This document shows, in pieces, positions 41,468-50,197 of a stretch of DNA of 64,000 bases. A program made the translations under genes and the position numbers. How positions within the stretch are numbered: the stretch's first letter is position 1; every line of letters begins with the position of its first letter. This stretch comes from an uncultured Bacteroidales bacterium. GTDB taxonomy: Bacteria; Bacteroidota; Bacteroidia; Bacteroidales; UBA932. The notes beneath the pieces are model-generated. The model saw only the letters and a program-made list of their open reading frames with translations, made no database searches and was not told the DNA's origin. The DNA lies in the NCBI GenBank assembly GCA_946405435.1, contig CAMJHF010000012.1, positions 23,538 through 87,537 on the forward strand, in the 5' to 3' direction.

Positions 41468-42312
41468 CCAAAGATAAAAGAATACTTATTGTGGGCCTTG
41501 GCCTCATGGGAGGCAGCTACGCCGAAGCACTTACCGCCAAGGGCTACGACGTAGGAGCCGTGACCCGGTCGAAGGAAAGCATCGACTATGCCCTGTCCAA
41601 GGGTATCATAAGCTGCGGAACTACCAGCGTGACTGCAGAGATGATAGGCGGGTACGACATACTGGTGTTTGCCCTGTATCCCCACATTTTTCTGCAGTGG
41701 CTTACTGATTACCAGCAGTTTATAAAGCCGGGTGCACTGCTCACCGATGTCACCGGCGTAAAGTCCTCCCTGGTGGAACAGGTGCAGCGGATACTCCGCC
41801 CCGACCTGGAATTCGTGGGCGCCCATCCCATGGCTGGACGCGAAGTGTACGGCGTGAAAAACTCGACGGCCGCGATTTTCGCCGGCGCCAACTATATAGT
41901 AACTCCCACACCCTCGAATACTCCGGATGCCATAGCCACGGTGGAGGATATAGGCCGCGAGATAGGCTGCGCCCGCATCTCGCGCCTCAGCCCCTCCGAG
42001 CACGACACCATGATCGGCTTCCTCAGCCAGCTCACGCACTGCATAGCCGTGGCCCTGATGACTGGCAAGGACGTCGAGCACATGAGTGCCTATACCGGCG
42101 ATTCGTTCAGGGACCTCACCCGCATTGCGCGCATCAACGACGAAATGTGGAGCGAACTGTTCCTTATAAACCGCGATGCCCTGCTGGAGCAGATGGACCT
42201 TTTCACCGGCCAGATGCAGATACTTCGCGACGCCATCGCCTCCGGCGATACCCAGACCCTCCGTTCTATGATGAGGCTGTCCTCTGAACGGCGGGCGTTG
42301 TTTGACAAATAG
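41461..42312 (+). CDS. tyrA: Prephenate dehydrogenase
   Basis: The 283-residue protein has the NAD site LIVGLGLMGGSYAEAL, the catalytic-region motif GAHPMAGREVYGV, TPTPSNT and a helical dimerisation part with SHDTMIGFLSQLTH-like sequence (HDTMIGFLSQLTHCIAVAL) and SAYTGDSFRDLTRIA. It oxidatively decarboxylates prephenate to 4-hydroxyphenylpyruvate for tyrosine. There is no ACT domain, so feedback control may be weak. It overlaps aroEK by 7 bases and precedes the DAHP synthase gene. Confidence 0.92.
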   Translation: MLTKDKRILIVGLGLMGGSYAEALTAKGYDVGAVTRSKESIDYALSKGIISCGTTSVTAEMIGGYDILVFALYPHIFLQWLTDYQQFIKPGALLTDVTGVKSSLVEQVQRILRPDLEFVGAHPMAGREVYGVKNSTAAIFAGANYIVTPTPSNTPDAIATVEDIGREIGCARISRLSPSEHDTMIGFLSQLTHCIAVALMTGKDVEHMSAYTGDSFRDLTRIARINDEMWSELFLINRDALLEQMDLFTGQMQILRDAIASGDTQTLRSMMRLSSERRALFDK

Positions 42313-42323
42313 AAGAAGTAAAG

Positions 42324-43352
42324 ATGAACATGGAATACAAACGCGAGCTCTTCAGCCCGCAGGAACTCAAGAGGATGTACCCCGTAAGCCGCGAGGCGGC
42401 CGAAAACAAGGCGCGGAACGACAGCGAAGTCCAGGACATCCTGAGCGGCCGTTCCGGCAAGCTCCTTCTCGTCATCGGCCCCTGCTCGGCCGACCGCGAG
42501 GACTCCGTGCTGGACTACATCGGCCGCCTGCGTCCGCTTCAGGAAAGGGTGTCCGACAAGATATTCATAGTGCCCCGCATCTACACGAACAAGCCCCGCA
42601 CCACCGGCGCAGGCTACAAGGGAATGCTGCACCAGCCCGACCCCGTGGCCAGTCCCGACCTCTTCAAGGGCCTGGTCTCCATACGCCATCTGCATCTGCG
42701 CGCCCTGGAACAGACCGGTTTTTCGTGCGCGGACGAGATGCTCTACCCCGAGAATCACCTCTTCCTCTCCGACCTCCTGTCCTATGTGGCGGTGGGCGCC
42801 CGGAGCGTTGAGAATCAGCAGCACCGCCTCGTGGCCAGCGGCCTGGACATTCCCGTGGGCATGAAGAATCCTACCGGCGGCGACCTTTCGGTCATGATGA
42901 ATTCCATTTTCGCCGCCCAGCACGGCCATTCGTTCGTGTATCGCAACTGGGACGTGGAGAGCAGGGGCAATCCGTTTGCCCATGCCATCCTGAGGGGCTA
43001 TGTGGACAGCCACGGCGCAAGCCACCCCAACTACCACTACGAGGACCTCAGGCGCCTTGCCGACCTCTACTCTGCCGGGAACTATGAGAATCCGGCGGTC
43101 ATCGTGGACTGCAACCACAACAATTCCGGCAAGCGCTACATAGAGCAGGGGCGCATAGCCAAAGAGGTCCTTCACAGCGCCCGCCACTGCGAGGTGGTCC
43201 AGCGACTCGTAAAGGGCCTCATGATAGAGTCTTACATCGAAGACGGAAACCAAAAGGCCGGTGAGAACCGCTATGGCTGTTCTATCACCGACCCTTGTCT
43301 TGGATGGGACAAGACCGAGCGCCTTGTCCTCGAACTTGCAGACCTGCTTTAG
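42324..43352 (+). CDS. aroF: 3-deoxy-7-phosphoheptulonate (DAHP) synthase, AroF/G/H type
   Basis: This 342-residue protein matches the E. coli-type class I DAHP synthases: LLLVIGPCSADREDS, RIYTNKPRTTGAGYKGM, ADEMLYPENHLF, GARSVENQQHRLVASGLDIPVGMKNPTGGD (catalytic Lys and metal residues, shown in parts), VDCNHNNSGKR and MIESYIEDGNQ. It condenses PEP and erythrose 4-phosphate, the entry step of the pathway. A second ATG two codons later (42330) is possible. It ends the operon and its stop overlaps that of the convergent trpB gene by 4 bases. The symbol marks family, not isozyme regulation. Confidence 0.93.
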   Translation: MNMEYKRELFSPQELKRMYPVSREAAENKARNDSEVQDILSGRSGKLLLVIGPCSADREDSVLDYIGRLRPLQERVSDKIFIVPRIYTNKPRTTGAGYKGMLHQPDPVASPDLFKGLVSIRHLHLRALEQTGFSCADEMLYPENHLFLSDLLSYVAVGARSVENQQHRLVASGLDIPVGMKNPTGGDLSVMMNSIFAAQHGHSFVYRNWDVESRGNPFAHAILRGYVDSHGASHPNYHYEDLRRLADLYSAGNYENPAVIVDCNHNNSGKRYIEQGRIAKEVLHSARHCEVVQRLVKGLMIESYIEDGNQKAGENRYGCSITDPCLGWDKTERLVLELADLL

Positions 43353-44713
43353 CGGTTGAGCGCATCGGCGCTGCCTATGAAGCGCGCAAGTTCTTCCTCG
43401 GACACGTGGTAATTCTGCATCTCGCCCGAGAAGTAGCTGTCATAGGCGCTCATGTCTACGAATCCGTGGCCGGAGAGGTTGAAGAGTATGGTCTTCGCCT
43501 CGCCGGTCTCCTTGCATTTGAGGGCCTCGTTGATGGTGGCGGCTATGGCGTGGCAGGACTCGGGTGCGGGGATGATGCCCTCGGTGCGGGCGAACAGGAC
43601 ACCTGCACGGAATGAGTCAATCTGCTCAATGTCAACAGCTTCCATGAAGCCGTCCTTCATCAGTTGGGACAGGATGACGCCGGCGCCGTGGTAGCGCAGA
43701 CCGCCTGCGTGGATGCTTGCGGGCTTGAACGTGTGCCCGAGGGTGTACATGGGCAGAAGGGGAGTCATTCCGGCCTCGTCGCCGAAGTCATACTCGAACT
43801 TGCCTTTGGTCAGTTTGGGACAGGAGAAGGGTTCTGCCGCGATGAAGCGGGTTTTCTTGCCGTCCTGGATGTTGTGGCGCATGAAGGGGAACGCAATTCC
43901 GGAGAAGTTTGAGCCGCCGCCGAAGCAGGCCACCACGATGTCGGGATACTCGCCTGCGAGTTCCATCTGCTTTTCGGCCTCCAGTCCTATTATGGTCTGG
44001 TGGAGGCACACATGGTTGAGCACCGATCCCAGAGCATATTTGCAGTTGGGGGTGGAAATGGCCAGCTCGATGGCCTCGGAGATGGCGCAGCCCAGGGAAC
44101 CGCGGTCGTTGGGATTGACGGTGAGGATGTCTTTTCCTGCACGGGTAGACATTGAAGGCGAGGGAGTTACCGCTGCGCCGAAGGCTTGCATGATACTGCG
44201 CCTGAACGGCTTCTGCTCATAGCTTACCTTGACCATGTAGACGGCGCACTCGATGCCGAATTTCTTGGTCGCGTAGCTCAAGGCTCCTCCCCACTGGCCG
44301 GCTCCGGTCTCGGTGGTGAGGTTGGTGACGCCCTGCTCCTTGGCATAGTAGGCCTGGGCTATGGCGGAATTCAGTTTGTGGCTGCCTGCTGGAGAAACGC
44401 TCTCGTTCTTGAAGTATATATGTGCGGGAGTGCCCAGGGCCTTTTCGAGCTCGTAAGCGCGGACCAGCGGTGTGCACCTGTAGGCTGCGTATTGCTCGCG
44501 GACTTCTTCGGGGATAGGTATCCATTCGTCGGTCTGGTTGAGTTCCTGGTCGGCGCAGGCCTTGCAGAAAATAGGGTAGAGGTCTTCAGCCTTGAGGGGC
44601 TCGCGCGTGGCGGGATTCAGGAAGGGGAGGGGCTTGTTGGGCATGACCGCCTGGATGTTGAAGAAGTGCGTAGGAATCTCGGATTCCGGAAGCATGAATT
44701 TCTTTTGTTTCAT
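43349..44713 (-). CDS. trpB: TrpB-like PLP enzyme (TrpB2 class tryptophan synthase beta)
   Basis: A 454-residue protein, longer than classical TrpB and matching the TrpB2 class: RCTPLVRAYELEKALG, KNESVSPAGSHKLNSAIAQAYY (PLP Lys in GSHKLN), TTETGAGQWGGALSYATKKFG, FGGGSNFSGIAFPF and HAGGLRYHGAGVILS. TrpB2 enzymes join indole or O-phosphoserine-derived species with serine to make tryptophan without always pairing with TrpA. The upstream leader has a Trp-rich peptide and an intrinsic terminator (44743-44878), so the gene is probably controlled by tryptophan attenuation. No trpA or other trp gene is in the window. Confidence 0.92.
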   Translation of the reverse strand: MKQKKFMLPESEIPTHFFNIQAVMPNKPLPFLNPATREPLKAEDLYPIFCKACADQELNQTDEWIPIPEEVREQYAAYRCTPLVRAYELEKALGTPAHIYFKNESVSPAGSHKLNSAIAQAYYAKEQGVTNLTTETGAGQWGGALSYATKKFGIECAVYMVKVSYEQKPFRRSIMQAFGAAVTPSPSMSTRAGKDILTVNPNDRGSLGCAISEAIELAISTPNCKYALGSVLNHVCLHQTIIGLEAEKQMELAGEYPDIVVACFGGGSNFSGIAFPFMRHNIQDGKKTRFIAAEPFSCPKLTKGKFEYDFGDEAGMTPLLPMYTLGHTFKPASIHAGGLRYHGAGVILSQLMKDGFMEAVDIEQIDSFRAGVLFARTEGIIPAPESCHAIAATINEALKCKETGEAKTILFNLSGHGFVDMSAYDSYFSGEMQNYHVSEEELARFIGSADALNR

Positions 44714-44742
44714 AATTGTATAAATAAAAGTTAATATTGCAT

Positions 44743-44770
44743 AAAAAAAGCTGCCCGCATCCCGGACAGC
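44743..44770 (-). terminator. Attenuator hairpin of trpB
   Basis: On the minus strand GCTGTCC (44770-44764) and GGGCAGC (44756-44750) form a 7-bp stem (one G-U pair) with a 7-base loop, followed by seven T (44749-44743). It lies 64 bases after the leader stop codon and 29 bases before the trpB ATG. Confidence 0.8.
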
Positions 44771-44788
44771 ACCTCTTTAAATAAACAA

Positions 44789-44808
44789 TCCGGCCGCTCT
44801 GGACCGGA
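44789..44808 (-). promoter_or_regulatory. Anti-terminator arm of the trpB leader
   Basis: On the minus strand TCCGG (44808-44804) pairs with CCGGA (44793-44789). The same CCGGA can instead pair with TCCGG inside the terminator 5' arm (44766-44762). The two pairings are mutually exclusive, which is what an attenuation switch needs. An upstream CTGGAC within the leader (44847-44842, minus) can also pair with GTCCAG at 44804-44799. Confidence 0.55.
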
Positions 44809-44833
44809 CAAACGCAACTTGAGGCCTGACCGG

Positions 44834-44878
44834 TTATCCGTCCAGGCGCCACCAGAATATGAAACCTGCGTTGCGCAT
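44834..44878 (-). CDS. trpL: Trp leader peptide, MRNAGFIFWWRLDG
   Basis: A 14-residue frame on the minus strand, ATG at 44878 to TAA at 44834, carries two adjacent Trp codons (TGG TGG) at positions 9-10. It starts 7 bases after a clear -7 box and is followed by alternative hairpins and a terminator before trpB. This is the layout of classical trp leaders, in which a ribosome stalled at Trp codons prevents terminator formation. Stalling near codon 9 would sequester the bases that pair with the anti-terminator arm. Function is inferred from structure. Confidence 0.8.
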   Translation of the reverse strand: MRNAGFIFWWRLDG

Positions 44879-44885
44879 ACAGTTG

Positions 44886-44916
44886 CAAATATATGCAAAA
44901 AATTTATTCATGCAAA
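44886..44916 (-). promoter_or_regulatory. Promoter of the trpL-trpB transcript
   Basis: TTTG (44916-44913 minus) and TATATTTG (44893-44886 minus) are spaced by exactly 19 bases, a near-consensus Bacteroidota promoter. The leader peptide ATG is 7 bases after the -7 box. Confidence 0.7.
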
Positions 44917-44934
44917 TATTCGCGTAAAAAATTT

Positions 44935-44942
44935 TATATTTG
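44935..44942 (+). promoter_or_regulatory. -7 box of the Tat flavoprotein gene
   Basis: TATATTTG ends 7 bases before the ATG at 44950. It is divergent from the trpL promoter. Confidence 0.55.
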
Positions 44943-44949
44943 TAATGAA

Positions 44950-46344
44950 ATGGACAGAAGATTGTTTCTCAAGAGCAGTGCGGCCGGTGCCCTGGCCCTG
45001 GCCCTGGCTCCGGGTGGCGTGAGCGCTGCATCCAAAGGCCGCAGTGCCGTGGATGCCCGATTCAGCAAGGCCGCACCCCTGGCAGGCAGCTATGATGTAG
45101 TGGTCTGTGGCGGCGGTCCCGCCGGTTTCATCGCCGCAGTTGCAGCTGCCCGCAAGGGCGCAAAGACCGCAATAGTAGAACGATACGGCTTTCTTGGCGG
45201 CATGGCCACCATGGGCTATGTGGCCCCCATCAGCGAGTTCGCATTCAATGGCGAGAGGGTCATCGGCGGTTTGCCGTGGGAGTTTGTCCAGCGCCTCGAG
45301 GCCCTCGGCGGCGCAACCGTCCAGTGGCCCAAGGGCAATGTAGACTTCGACATCGAGCTCTACAAGCTATGCGCCCAGCGCATGGTTCTGGAGGCCGGGG
45401 TAGATCTGTACATGCACTCCTCGCTCATCGGATGCGAGGTCGAGGACGGCACCGTGGCCAGTATAATAATAGAGAACAAGAACGGTCTTGAGTCGCTTCG
45501 CGCCGGGCGCTTCATTGACGCCACCGGCGACGCCGACCTTGCGTTCCTCGCCGGCGTCCCGATGCAGTCCAACCCGGACGGCGACCTGCAGCCCTCATCG
45601 TTCTGCTTTGTGCTTTCCGGGGTTGATACCGACAGTCCGCTGCTTCAGCGCTATATGTACCACAGCGGCAAAAAGGGCTCGAGCGAGTGCAAGCCCATAA
45701 GGGAGAAGCTCCTCAAGATCAGCGGTTTGCCTGACTTCGGAGGCCCCTGGTTCAACAGCGTCATGCACAAGGGCAGCGTGGCGGTCAACATCACGCGTGC
45801 AGCTGCGGATTCCACGGACAACCGTGGTTTTACCAGTGCGGAGTGCCGCCTGCGCGAGGATATTTTCCGCTTCACCGAGGCCCTGCGCAAGGTCTCTCCC
45901 GAGTTCCGCAATTGTTATGTAAGTTCCACGGCTCCCCAGGCCGGGATACGCGAGTCGCGCCGCATCAGGGGCGTCCATACCGTGACGGCCGAAGAATACG
46001 TGGCCGGAGAGCATTACCCCGATAGCGTGTCCCGCGGCGCACACCAGATAGACATGCATTCCAGCAAGGGCACCGGCCAGGTGCTCATTAAGCTGCAGCA
46101 GGCGGCCTACATGCCCTACAGAGCCATGATCGCCGAGGGCTTCCCCAACCTGATAGTCGCCGGGCGCTGCATTTCGGCAGACCGCAAGGCGCTGGCCTCG
46201 CTGCGCGTCCAGGCAAGCTGCATGGGCATGGGGCAGGCGGCCGGCATGGCTGCTGCACAGAGCCTGGACGAAGGCTGCAGCGTGCGCGAAATCGATACCG
46301 GCAGGCTCGTAGCATCCCTCAAAGAGGCAGGAGCGATATTGTAA
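44950..46344 (+). CDS. Tat-exported FAD-dependent oxidoreductase
   Basis: This roughly 464-residue flavoprotein starts MDRRLFLKSSAAGALALA, a twin-arginine signal (RRLFLK) with a hydrophobic stretch. The FAD Rossmann motif is VVVCGGGPAGFIAAVAAARKG, followed by VERYGFLGGMATMGYV, DATGDADLAFLAGVP and IVAGRCISADRKALAS near the C-terminus, the pattern of PF12831 oxidoreductases. It probably folds in the cytoplasm and is exported to the periplasm with FAD bound. The longer frame from 44893 begins before the -7 box and is rejected. The aldose epimerase gene follows after 12 bases. A paralogue without a Tat signal lies at 60191. Confidence 0.88.
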   Translation: MDRRLFLKSSAAGALALALAPGGVSAASKGRSAVDARFSKAAPLAGSYDVVVCGGGPAGFIAAVAAARKGAKTAIVERYGFLGGMATMGYVAPISEFAFNGERVIGGLPWEFVQRLEALGGATVQWPKGNVDFDIELYKLCAQRMVLEAGVDLYMHSSLIGCEVEDGTVASIIIENKNGLESLRAGRFIDATGDADLAFLAGVPMQSNPDGDLQPSSFCFVLSGVDTDSPLLQRYMYHSGKKGSSECKPIREKLLKISGLPDFGGPWFNSVMHKGSVAVNITRAAADSTDNRGFTSAECRLREDIFRFTEALRKVSPEFRNCYVSSTAPQAGIRESRRIRGVHTVTAEEYVAGEHYPDSVSRGAHQIDMHSSKGTGQVLIKLQQAAYMPYRAMIAEGFPNLIVAGRCISADRKALASLRVQASCMGMGQAAGMAAAQSLDEGCSVREIDTGRLVASLKEAGAIL

Positions 46345-46356
46345 AACACTTTCGAT

Positions 46357-47400
46357 ATGACTGTAACCAGAAAAATTTGGAGCCGGACGGCAGATGGGCA
46401 GGCGATTTACCGCTACATCATCACCAATGCGTCCGGCGCTTCCGTCGTGCTCAGCAATTACGGCGCGGCTATAGTTGGCGTCAATGTCCCCGACCGAGGC
46501 GGCAAACTTGCCGATGTGGTGCTGGGCTATGGCAAGGCTGAATCTTACGACCACGACGGCCCGTGCTTCGGCAAATGCCCCGGCAGGTACGCCAACCGTA
46601 TAGCCCTCGGGCGCTTCACCCTCGACGGCAAGACATACCAGCTGCCGGTCAACAACGGTCCCAACCACCTTCATGGCGGGCCTGACGGCTTCCAGAACCG
46701 CGTGTGGGAGTCCCGCAAGAAAAAGGGCGCGGTGGAGTTCAAGTACACCGCCGCAGACGGCGAAATGGGCTACCCGGGACGAGTGGTGGTCGTGGCCCAC
46801 TACGAATGGAGCGAGGACAACGTGCTCAGCCTCACCTTCACCGCCAAGTCGGACAGCGCCACGGTGATCAACCTTACCAACCACGCATATTTCAACCTCG
46901 AGGGCCGCGGGTCGGTGCTGAATCACAGCCTGCGTCTCAATGCGTCGGAATATCTTCCCACAGACGCCACCCTCATTCCCCTGGGAGAGTCCGAGCCCGT
47001 GGCAGGCACTCCCATGGACTTCCTTAATTTCAAACGTCTGGGGCGTGACATACGCAAGGATTTCCCGGCCCTTAAGTTCGGAAAGGGTTATGACGCCTGC
47101 TGGCTGATAGACGGCTATCTCCCCGGTCAGCTGCAGCAGGCCGCCGAACTCAAGGCCCCCCGCAGCGGCCGTACGCTCAAGGTGTACACCACCCAGCCGG
47201 GCGTGCAGGTCTATACCGGCAACTGGCTTTCCGGCTGCCCCAAAGGCAAGAAAGGCCGCATCTACCGGGATTATGACGGCGTGGCCATCGAGTGCCAGCA
47301 TTTCCCGGACAGTCCCAACCATCCCGAGTATCCACCCGTGGTGCTGAGGCCCGGAAAAGTGTTCCATGAAGCTATAATATTTGCATTCGGAGTAGAATAG
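46357..47400 (+). CDS. galM: Aldose 1-epimerase
   Basis: A 347-residue mutarotase: GAAIVGVNVPDRGG, CPGRYANRIALGRF, NNGPNHLHGGPDGF (catalytic His), TNHAYFNLEG (second His) and GVAIECQHFPDSPNHPEYP (catalytic Glu). It interconverts alpha and beta forms of aldoses. No signal peptide is evident, so it is cytoplasmic. It lies between the Tat flavoprotein and cstA genes with short gaps and is probably cotranscribed with them. Confidence 0.93.
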   Translation: MTVTRKIWSRTADGQAIYRYIITNASGASVVLSNYGAAIVGVNVPDRGGKLADVVLGYGKAESYDHDGPCFGKCPGRYANRIALGRFTLDGKTYQLPVNNGPNHLHGGPDGFQNRVWESRKKKGAVEFKYTAADGEMGYPGRVVVVAHYEWSEDNVLSLTFTAKSDSATVINLTNHAYFNLEGRGSVLNHSLRLNASEYLPTDATLIPLGESEPVAGTPMDFLNFKRLGRDIRKDFPALKFGKGYDACWLIDGYLPGQLQQAAELKAPRSGRTLKVYTTQPGVQVYTGNWLSGCPKGKKGRIYRDYDGVAIECQHFPDSPNHPEYPPVVLRPGKVFHEAIIFAFGVE

Positions 47401-47410
47401 TAATCGCGAT

Positions 47411-48889
47411 ATGTTCTCTTTTCTTATCTGTATTGCGGCCCTTGTACTGGGATACTTCATTTATGGCCGCGTAGTCGAGAAGATCTTCGGCCCCGACCCT
47501 GCACGCCTTACGCCTGCGGTGGCCATGGAGGACGGTGTGGACTATGTTCCCATGCCCGCGTGGAAGGTTTTCATGATTCAGTTCCTCAACATTGCCGGCA
47601 CCGGCCCTATATTCGGCGCCATCATGGGAGCCAAGTTCGGCCCTGCATGCTACCTGTGGATAGTGCTGGGCAGCATATTTGCCGGCGGCGTCCACGATTA
47701 TCTGTCCGGCATGCTCTCCATGCGCAACAAGGGGGCCACGCTGCCGGAGATGATCGGCCGCGAGCTTCGCTGGGGCAGCAGGGGAGTCATCATCGTGTTC
47801 ACGACAATAGTGCTGCTGATGGTGGGAACGGTGTTCGTGTACAGCCCCGCCCTGATTCTCGGGGATATAGCGGGCGACGGATCTTCCCGGGCCATCCTCA
47901 TCTGGGCCATAGTCATACTCGGCTACTACATCATCGCCACACTTCTGCCGGTAGACAAGATAATAGGCAAGATCTATCCTGTTTTCGCCATTGCGCTGCT
48001 GTTCATGGCCGTTTCGCTCATGGTATGCCTCTTTATCAAGTGGCCTTCGATACCTGAGTTCTGGGATGGCTTGCAGAACCGCGCACCCAGCGTGGGCGTC
48101 AAAGGACAGAGCATCTTCCCCTGCCTTTTCATCACCGTGGCTTGCGGAGCCATAAGCGGCTTCCACGGCACTCAGAGTCCTATCATGGCGAGGTGCCTGA
48201 AGAATGAGAAGATGGGACGTCCCATCTTCTACGGGGCAATGATAGTTGAGGGCATAGTGGCTCTGATCTGGGCTGCTGTCAGCTCCTATTTCTTCTTCGA
48301 CGGTGGAATGGCCGAGTGCGGACTGCAGTCTGCGTCCGCCCCGCAGGTAGTAACTGCGGTGAGCAAGCACTGGCTCGGCATCGTGGGCAGCATCCTTGCC
48401 GTTCTGGGTGTGGTCGCTGCTCCCATCACGTCGGGAGATACCGCCCTTCGCGGCGCCCGCCTGAACATTGCGGATTTCCTCCATCTCAAGCAGGACAAGA
48501 TCGGCTCCCGCCTTGCCGTCAGCCTTCCCATTTTCATTGCCGTTGGCCTGCTCCTGTGGTTCAACGTGGCCAACGAGGACGGCTTCAACATCATCTGGCG
48601 CTACTTCGGCCTTTCCAACCAGCTTCTTGCCACGTTCTTCCTCGGCACGGCAACAGTCTGGCTGGCACGCAAGTATCATGGCGGCTGGCAGTTCCTCATC
48701 GCCGGCATTCCCGCCGTCTTCATGTTCAGCGTGTGCATGACCTTCATTTGTGTAGACAAGACATGCCTTGGAATCAATGCCGGCTACACTCCTTTCTTCG
48801 GGGTGCTGTGGGCTGCTCTTGCCATAGTGCAGCTCGCCGCATGGCTTATCTACGAAAAGAAAAAGAACAATGGACCTAAAGAGATTTGA
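47411..48889 (+). CDS. Carbon starvation protein A (CstA) family transporter
   Basis: This 492-residue membrane protein matches CstA: GYFIYGRVVEKIFGPD at the N-terminus, FLNIAGTGPIFGAIMGAKFGPACYLWIV, GGVHDYLSGMLSMRNKG, FHGTQSPIMARCLKNE, and about a dozen hydrophobic helices. CstA proteins import peptides or pyruvate during carbon limitation. At about 490 residues it is the short type. It overlaps the GT2 gene by 20 bases. The substrate in this organism cannot be assigned. Confidence 0.92.
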   Translation: MFSFLICIAALVLGYFIYGRVVEKIFGPDPARLTPAVAMEDGVDYVPMPAWKVFMIQFLNIAGTGPIFGAIMGAKFGPACYLWIVLGSIFAGGVHDYLSGMLSMRNKGATLPEMIGRELRWGSRGVIIVFTTIVLLMVGTVFVYSPALILGDIAGDGSSRAILIWAIVILGYYIIATLLPVDKIIGKIYPVFAIALLFMAVSLMVCLFIKWPSIPEFWDGLQNRAPSVGVKGQSIFPCLFITVACGAISGFHGTQSPIMARCLKNEKMGRPIFYGAMIVEGIVALIWAAVSSYFFFDGGMAECGLQSASAPQVVTAVSKHWLGIVGSILAVLGVVAAPITSGDTALRGARLNIADFLHLKQDKIGSRLAVSLPIFIAVGLLLWFNVANEDGFNIIWRYFGLSNQLLATFFLGTATVWLARKYHGGWQFLIAGIPAVFMFSVCMTFICVDKTCLGINAGYTPFFGVLWAALAIVQLAAWLIYEKKKNNGPKEI

Positions 48890-50183
48890 CCTTCCGCTGC
48901 GCTGCTCGACCGCGCAGGTCAAGGAAGTTGCCGCGCAGGCGGATACCGAGTATACACTCATATATACGCGCACTACCCGGCTCCGCTGGGTGCAGTTCGG
49001 GCTGGAACGCCTGCTGCAGATTGCAGGTGACACCGGTGCAGCCTTAATTTACGCCGACCACTTCGACGGAGAGGCCCCGGCCCCTGTAATCGATTATCAG
49101 CCAGGGTCGCTTCGTGACGATTTCGACTTCGGAGGCGTGCAGGTGTACCGGACCGAATGCCTCCGGAAGGCGGTGGCCGCAATGGACGCCGATTATCAAT
49201 ATGCCGGACTCTATGACCTCCGGCTCCGGGTGTCGGAGCTTGGCCCCCTGGTGCATGTCAATGAATTCCTGTACTACGAAATCGAATCCGACCGCCGTTC
49301 TTCCGGCGAGAAACTCTTCGACTACGTGGACCCCCGCAACCGTGCCGTCCAGGTGGAGATGGAACAGGCATGTACCTCCCACCTCAAGCGCATCGGAGCT
49401 TATCTTGAGCCTGTGTTCAAGGAGGTGGACCTTGGCAGCGTTCCCTTCGATGTGGAGGCTTCCGTGGTCATTCCCTGCCGCAACCGCGTGCGCACCATAG
49501 GCGACGCCCTGAAGTCCGCACTCTCGCAGGAAACTGATTTTCCCTACAATGTGATCGTCGTGGACGACAACAGCACCGACGGGACGGTAGACGTCATCAA
49601 ATCTTTCCTCGACGATCCCAAGCTGATATACATAGCCCAGGACAAGACCTACCATGCCATAGGAGGCAACTGGAACGCAGCTGTCCATCATCCGAAATGC
49701 GGACGTTTCGCCCTGCAGCTGGATTCCGACGACATGTATTCGGACTGCCATACCGTGCAGAAGTTCGTCGACGCTTTCCGCGAGCAGGGCTGCGCCATGG
49801 TCGTCGGCACTTACCAGTTGACGGACTTCGACCTCAACCCTCTGCCCCCCGGAATAATAGACCACCGCGAATGGACTCCCGACAACGGCCGCAACAACGC
49901 CCTGAGAGTCAACGGCCTGGGGGCGCCTCGCGGCTTCTGGACCCCGCTGCTTCGCGAGATTAATTTCCCCACTACCAAATACGGCGAAGATTATGCCGTG
50001 GCGCTCAGGATAAGCCGCGAATACCGTATCGGACGGATCTATGAGGTCATGTACAACTGCCGCCGCTGGGGAGGCAATTCCGACGGGACCCTGGACATCG
50101 AAGCCGTAAACCGCAACAACCTCTATAAAGACCGCATCCGCACCTGGGAGCTCCAGGCGCGGATGCAATTGGTCAGCCGTTAG
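48870..50183 (+). CDS. Glycosyltransferase family 2 with an N-terminal extension
   Basis: A 437-residue protein whose C-terminal half (from about residue 195) is a GT2 GT-A domain: ASVVIPCRNRVRTIGDAL, VIVVDDNSTDGTVDVIK, IGGNWNAAVHH, QLDSDDMY (DxD metal site) and KYGEDYAVALRIS (catalytic Glu-Asp). The first 190 residues contain a second, degenerate GT-A-like segment (YTLIYTRTTRLRW, ALIYADHFD, FGGVQVYRTECLRKA, LFDYVDPRNRAVQVEME) without a DxD. Such tandem layouts occur in glycan-polymerising enzymes. The target glycan is unknown. The start overlaps cstA by 20 bases, an odd partner for a transporter. Confidence 0.87.
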   Translation: MDLKRFDLPLRCSTAQVKEVAAQADTEYTLIYTRTTRLRWVQFGLERLLQIAGDTGAALIYADHFDGEAPAPVIDYQPGSLRDDFDFGGVQVYRTECLRKAVAAMDADYQYAGLYDLRLRVSELGPLVHVNEFLYYEIESDRRSSGEKLFDYVDPRNRAVQVEMEQACTSHLKRIGAYLEPVFKEVDLGSVPFDVEASVVIPCRNRVRTIGDALKSALSQETDFPYNVIVVDDNSTDGTVDVIKSFLDDPKLIYIAQDKTYHAIGGNWNAAVHHPKCGRFALQLDSDDMYSDCHTVQKFVDAFREQGCAMVVGTYQLTDFDLNPLPPGIIDHREWTPDNGRNNALRVNGLGAPRGFWTPLLREINFPTTKYGEDYAVALRISREYRIGRIYEVMYNCRRWGGNSDGTLDIEAVNRNNLYKDRIRTWELQARMQLVSR

Positions 50184-50197
50184 GCTTTTGGAACGCG

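Noticed and set aside
44893..44949. Longer start for the Tat flavoprotein
   Set aside because: The region contains the -7 box and the trpL promoter; MDRRLFLK at 44950 is a complete Tat signal.
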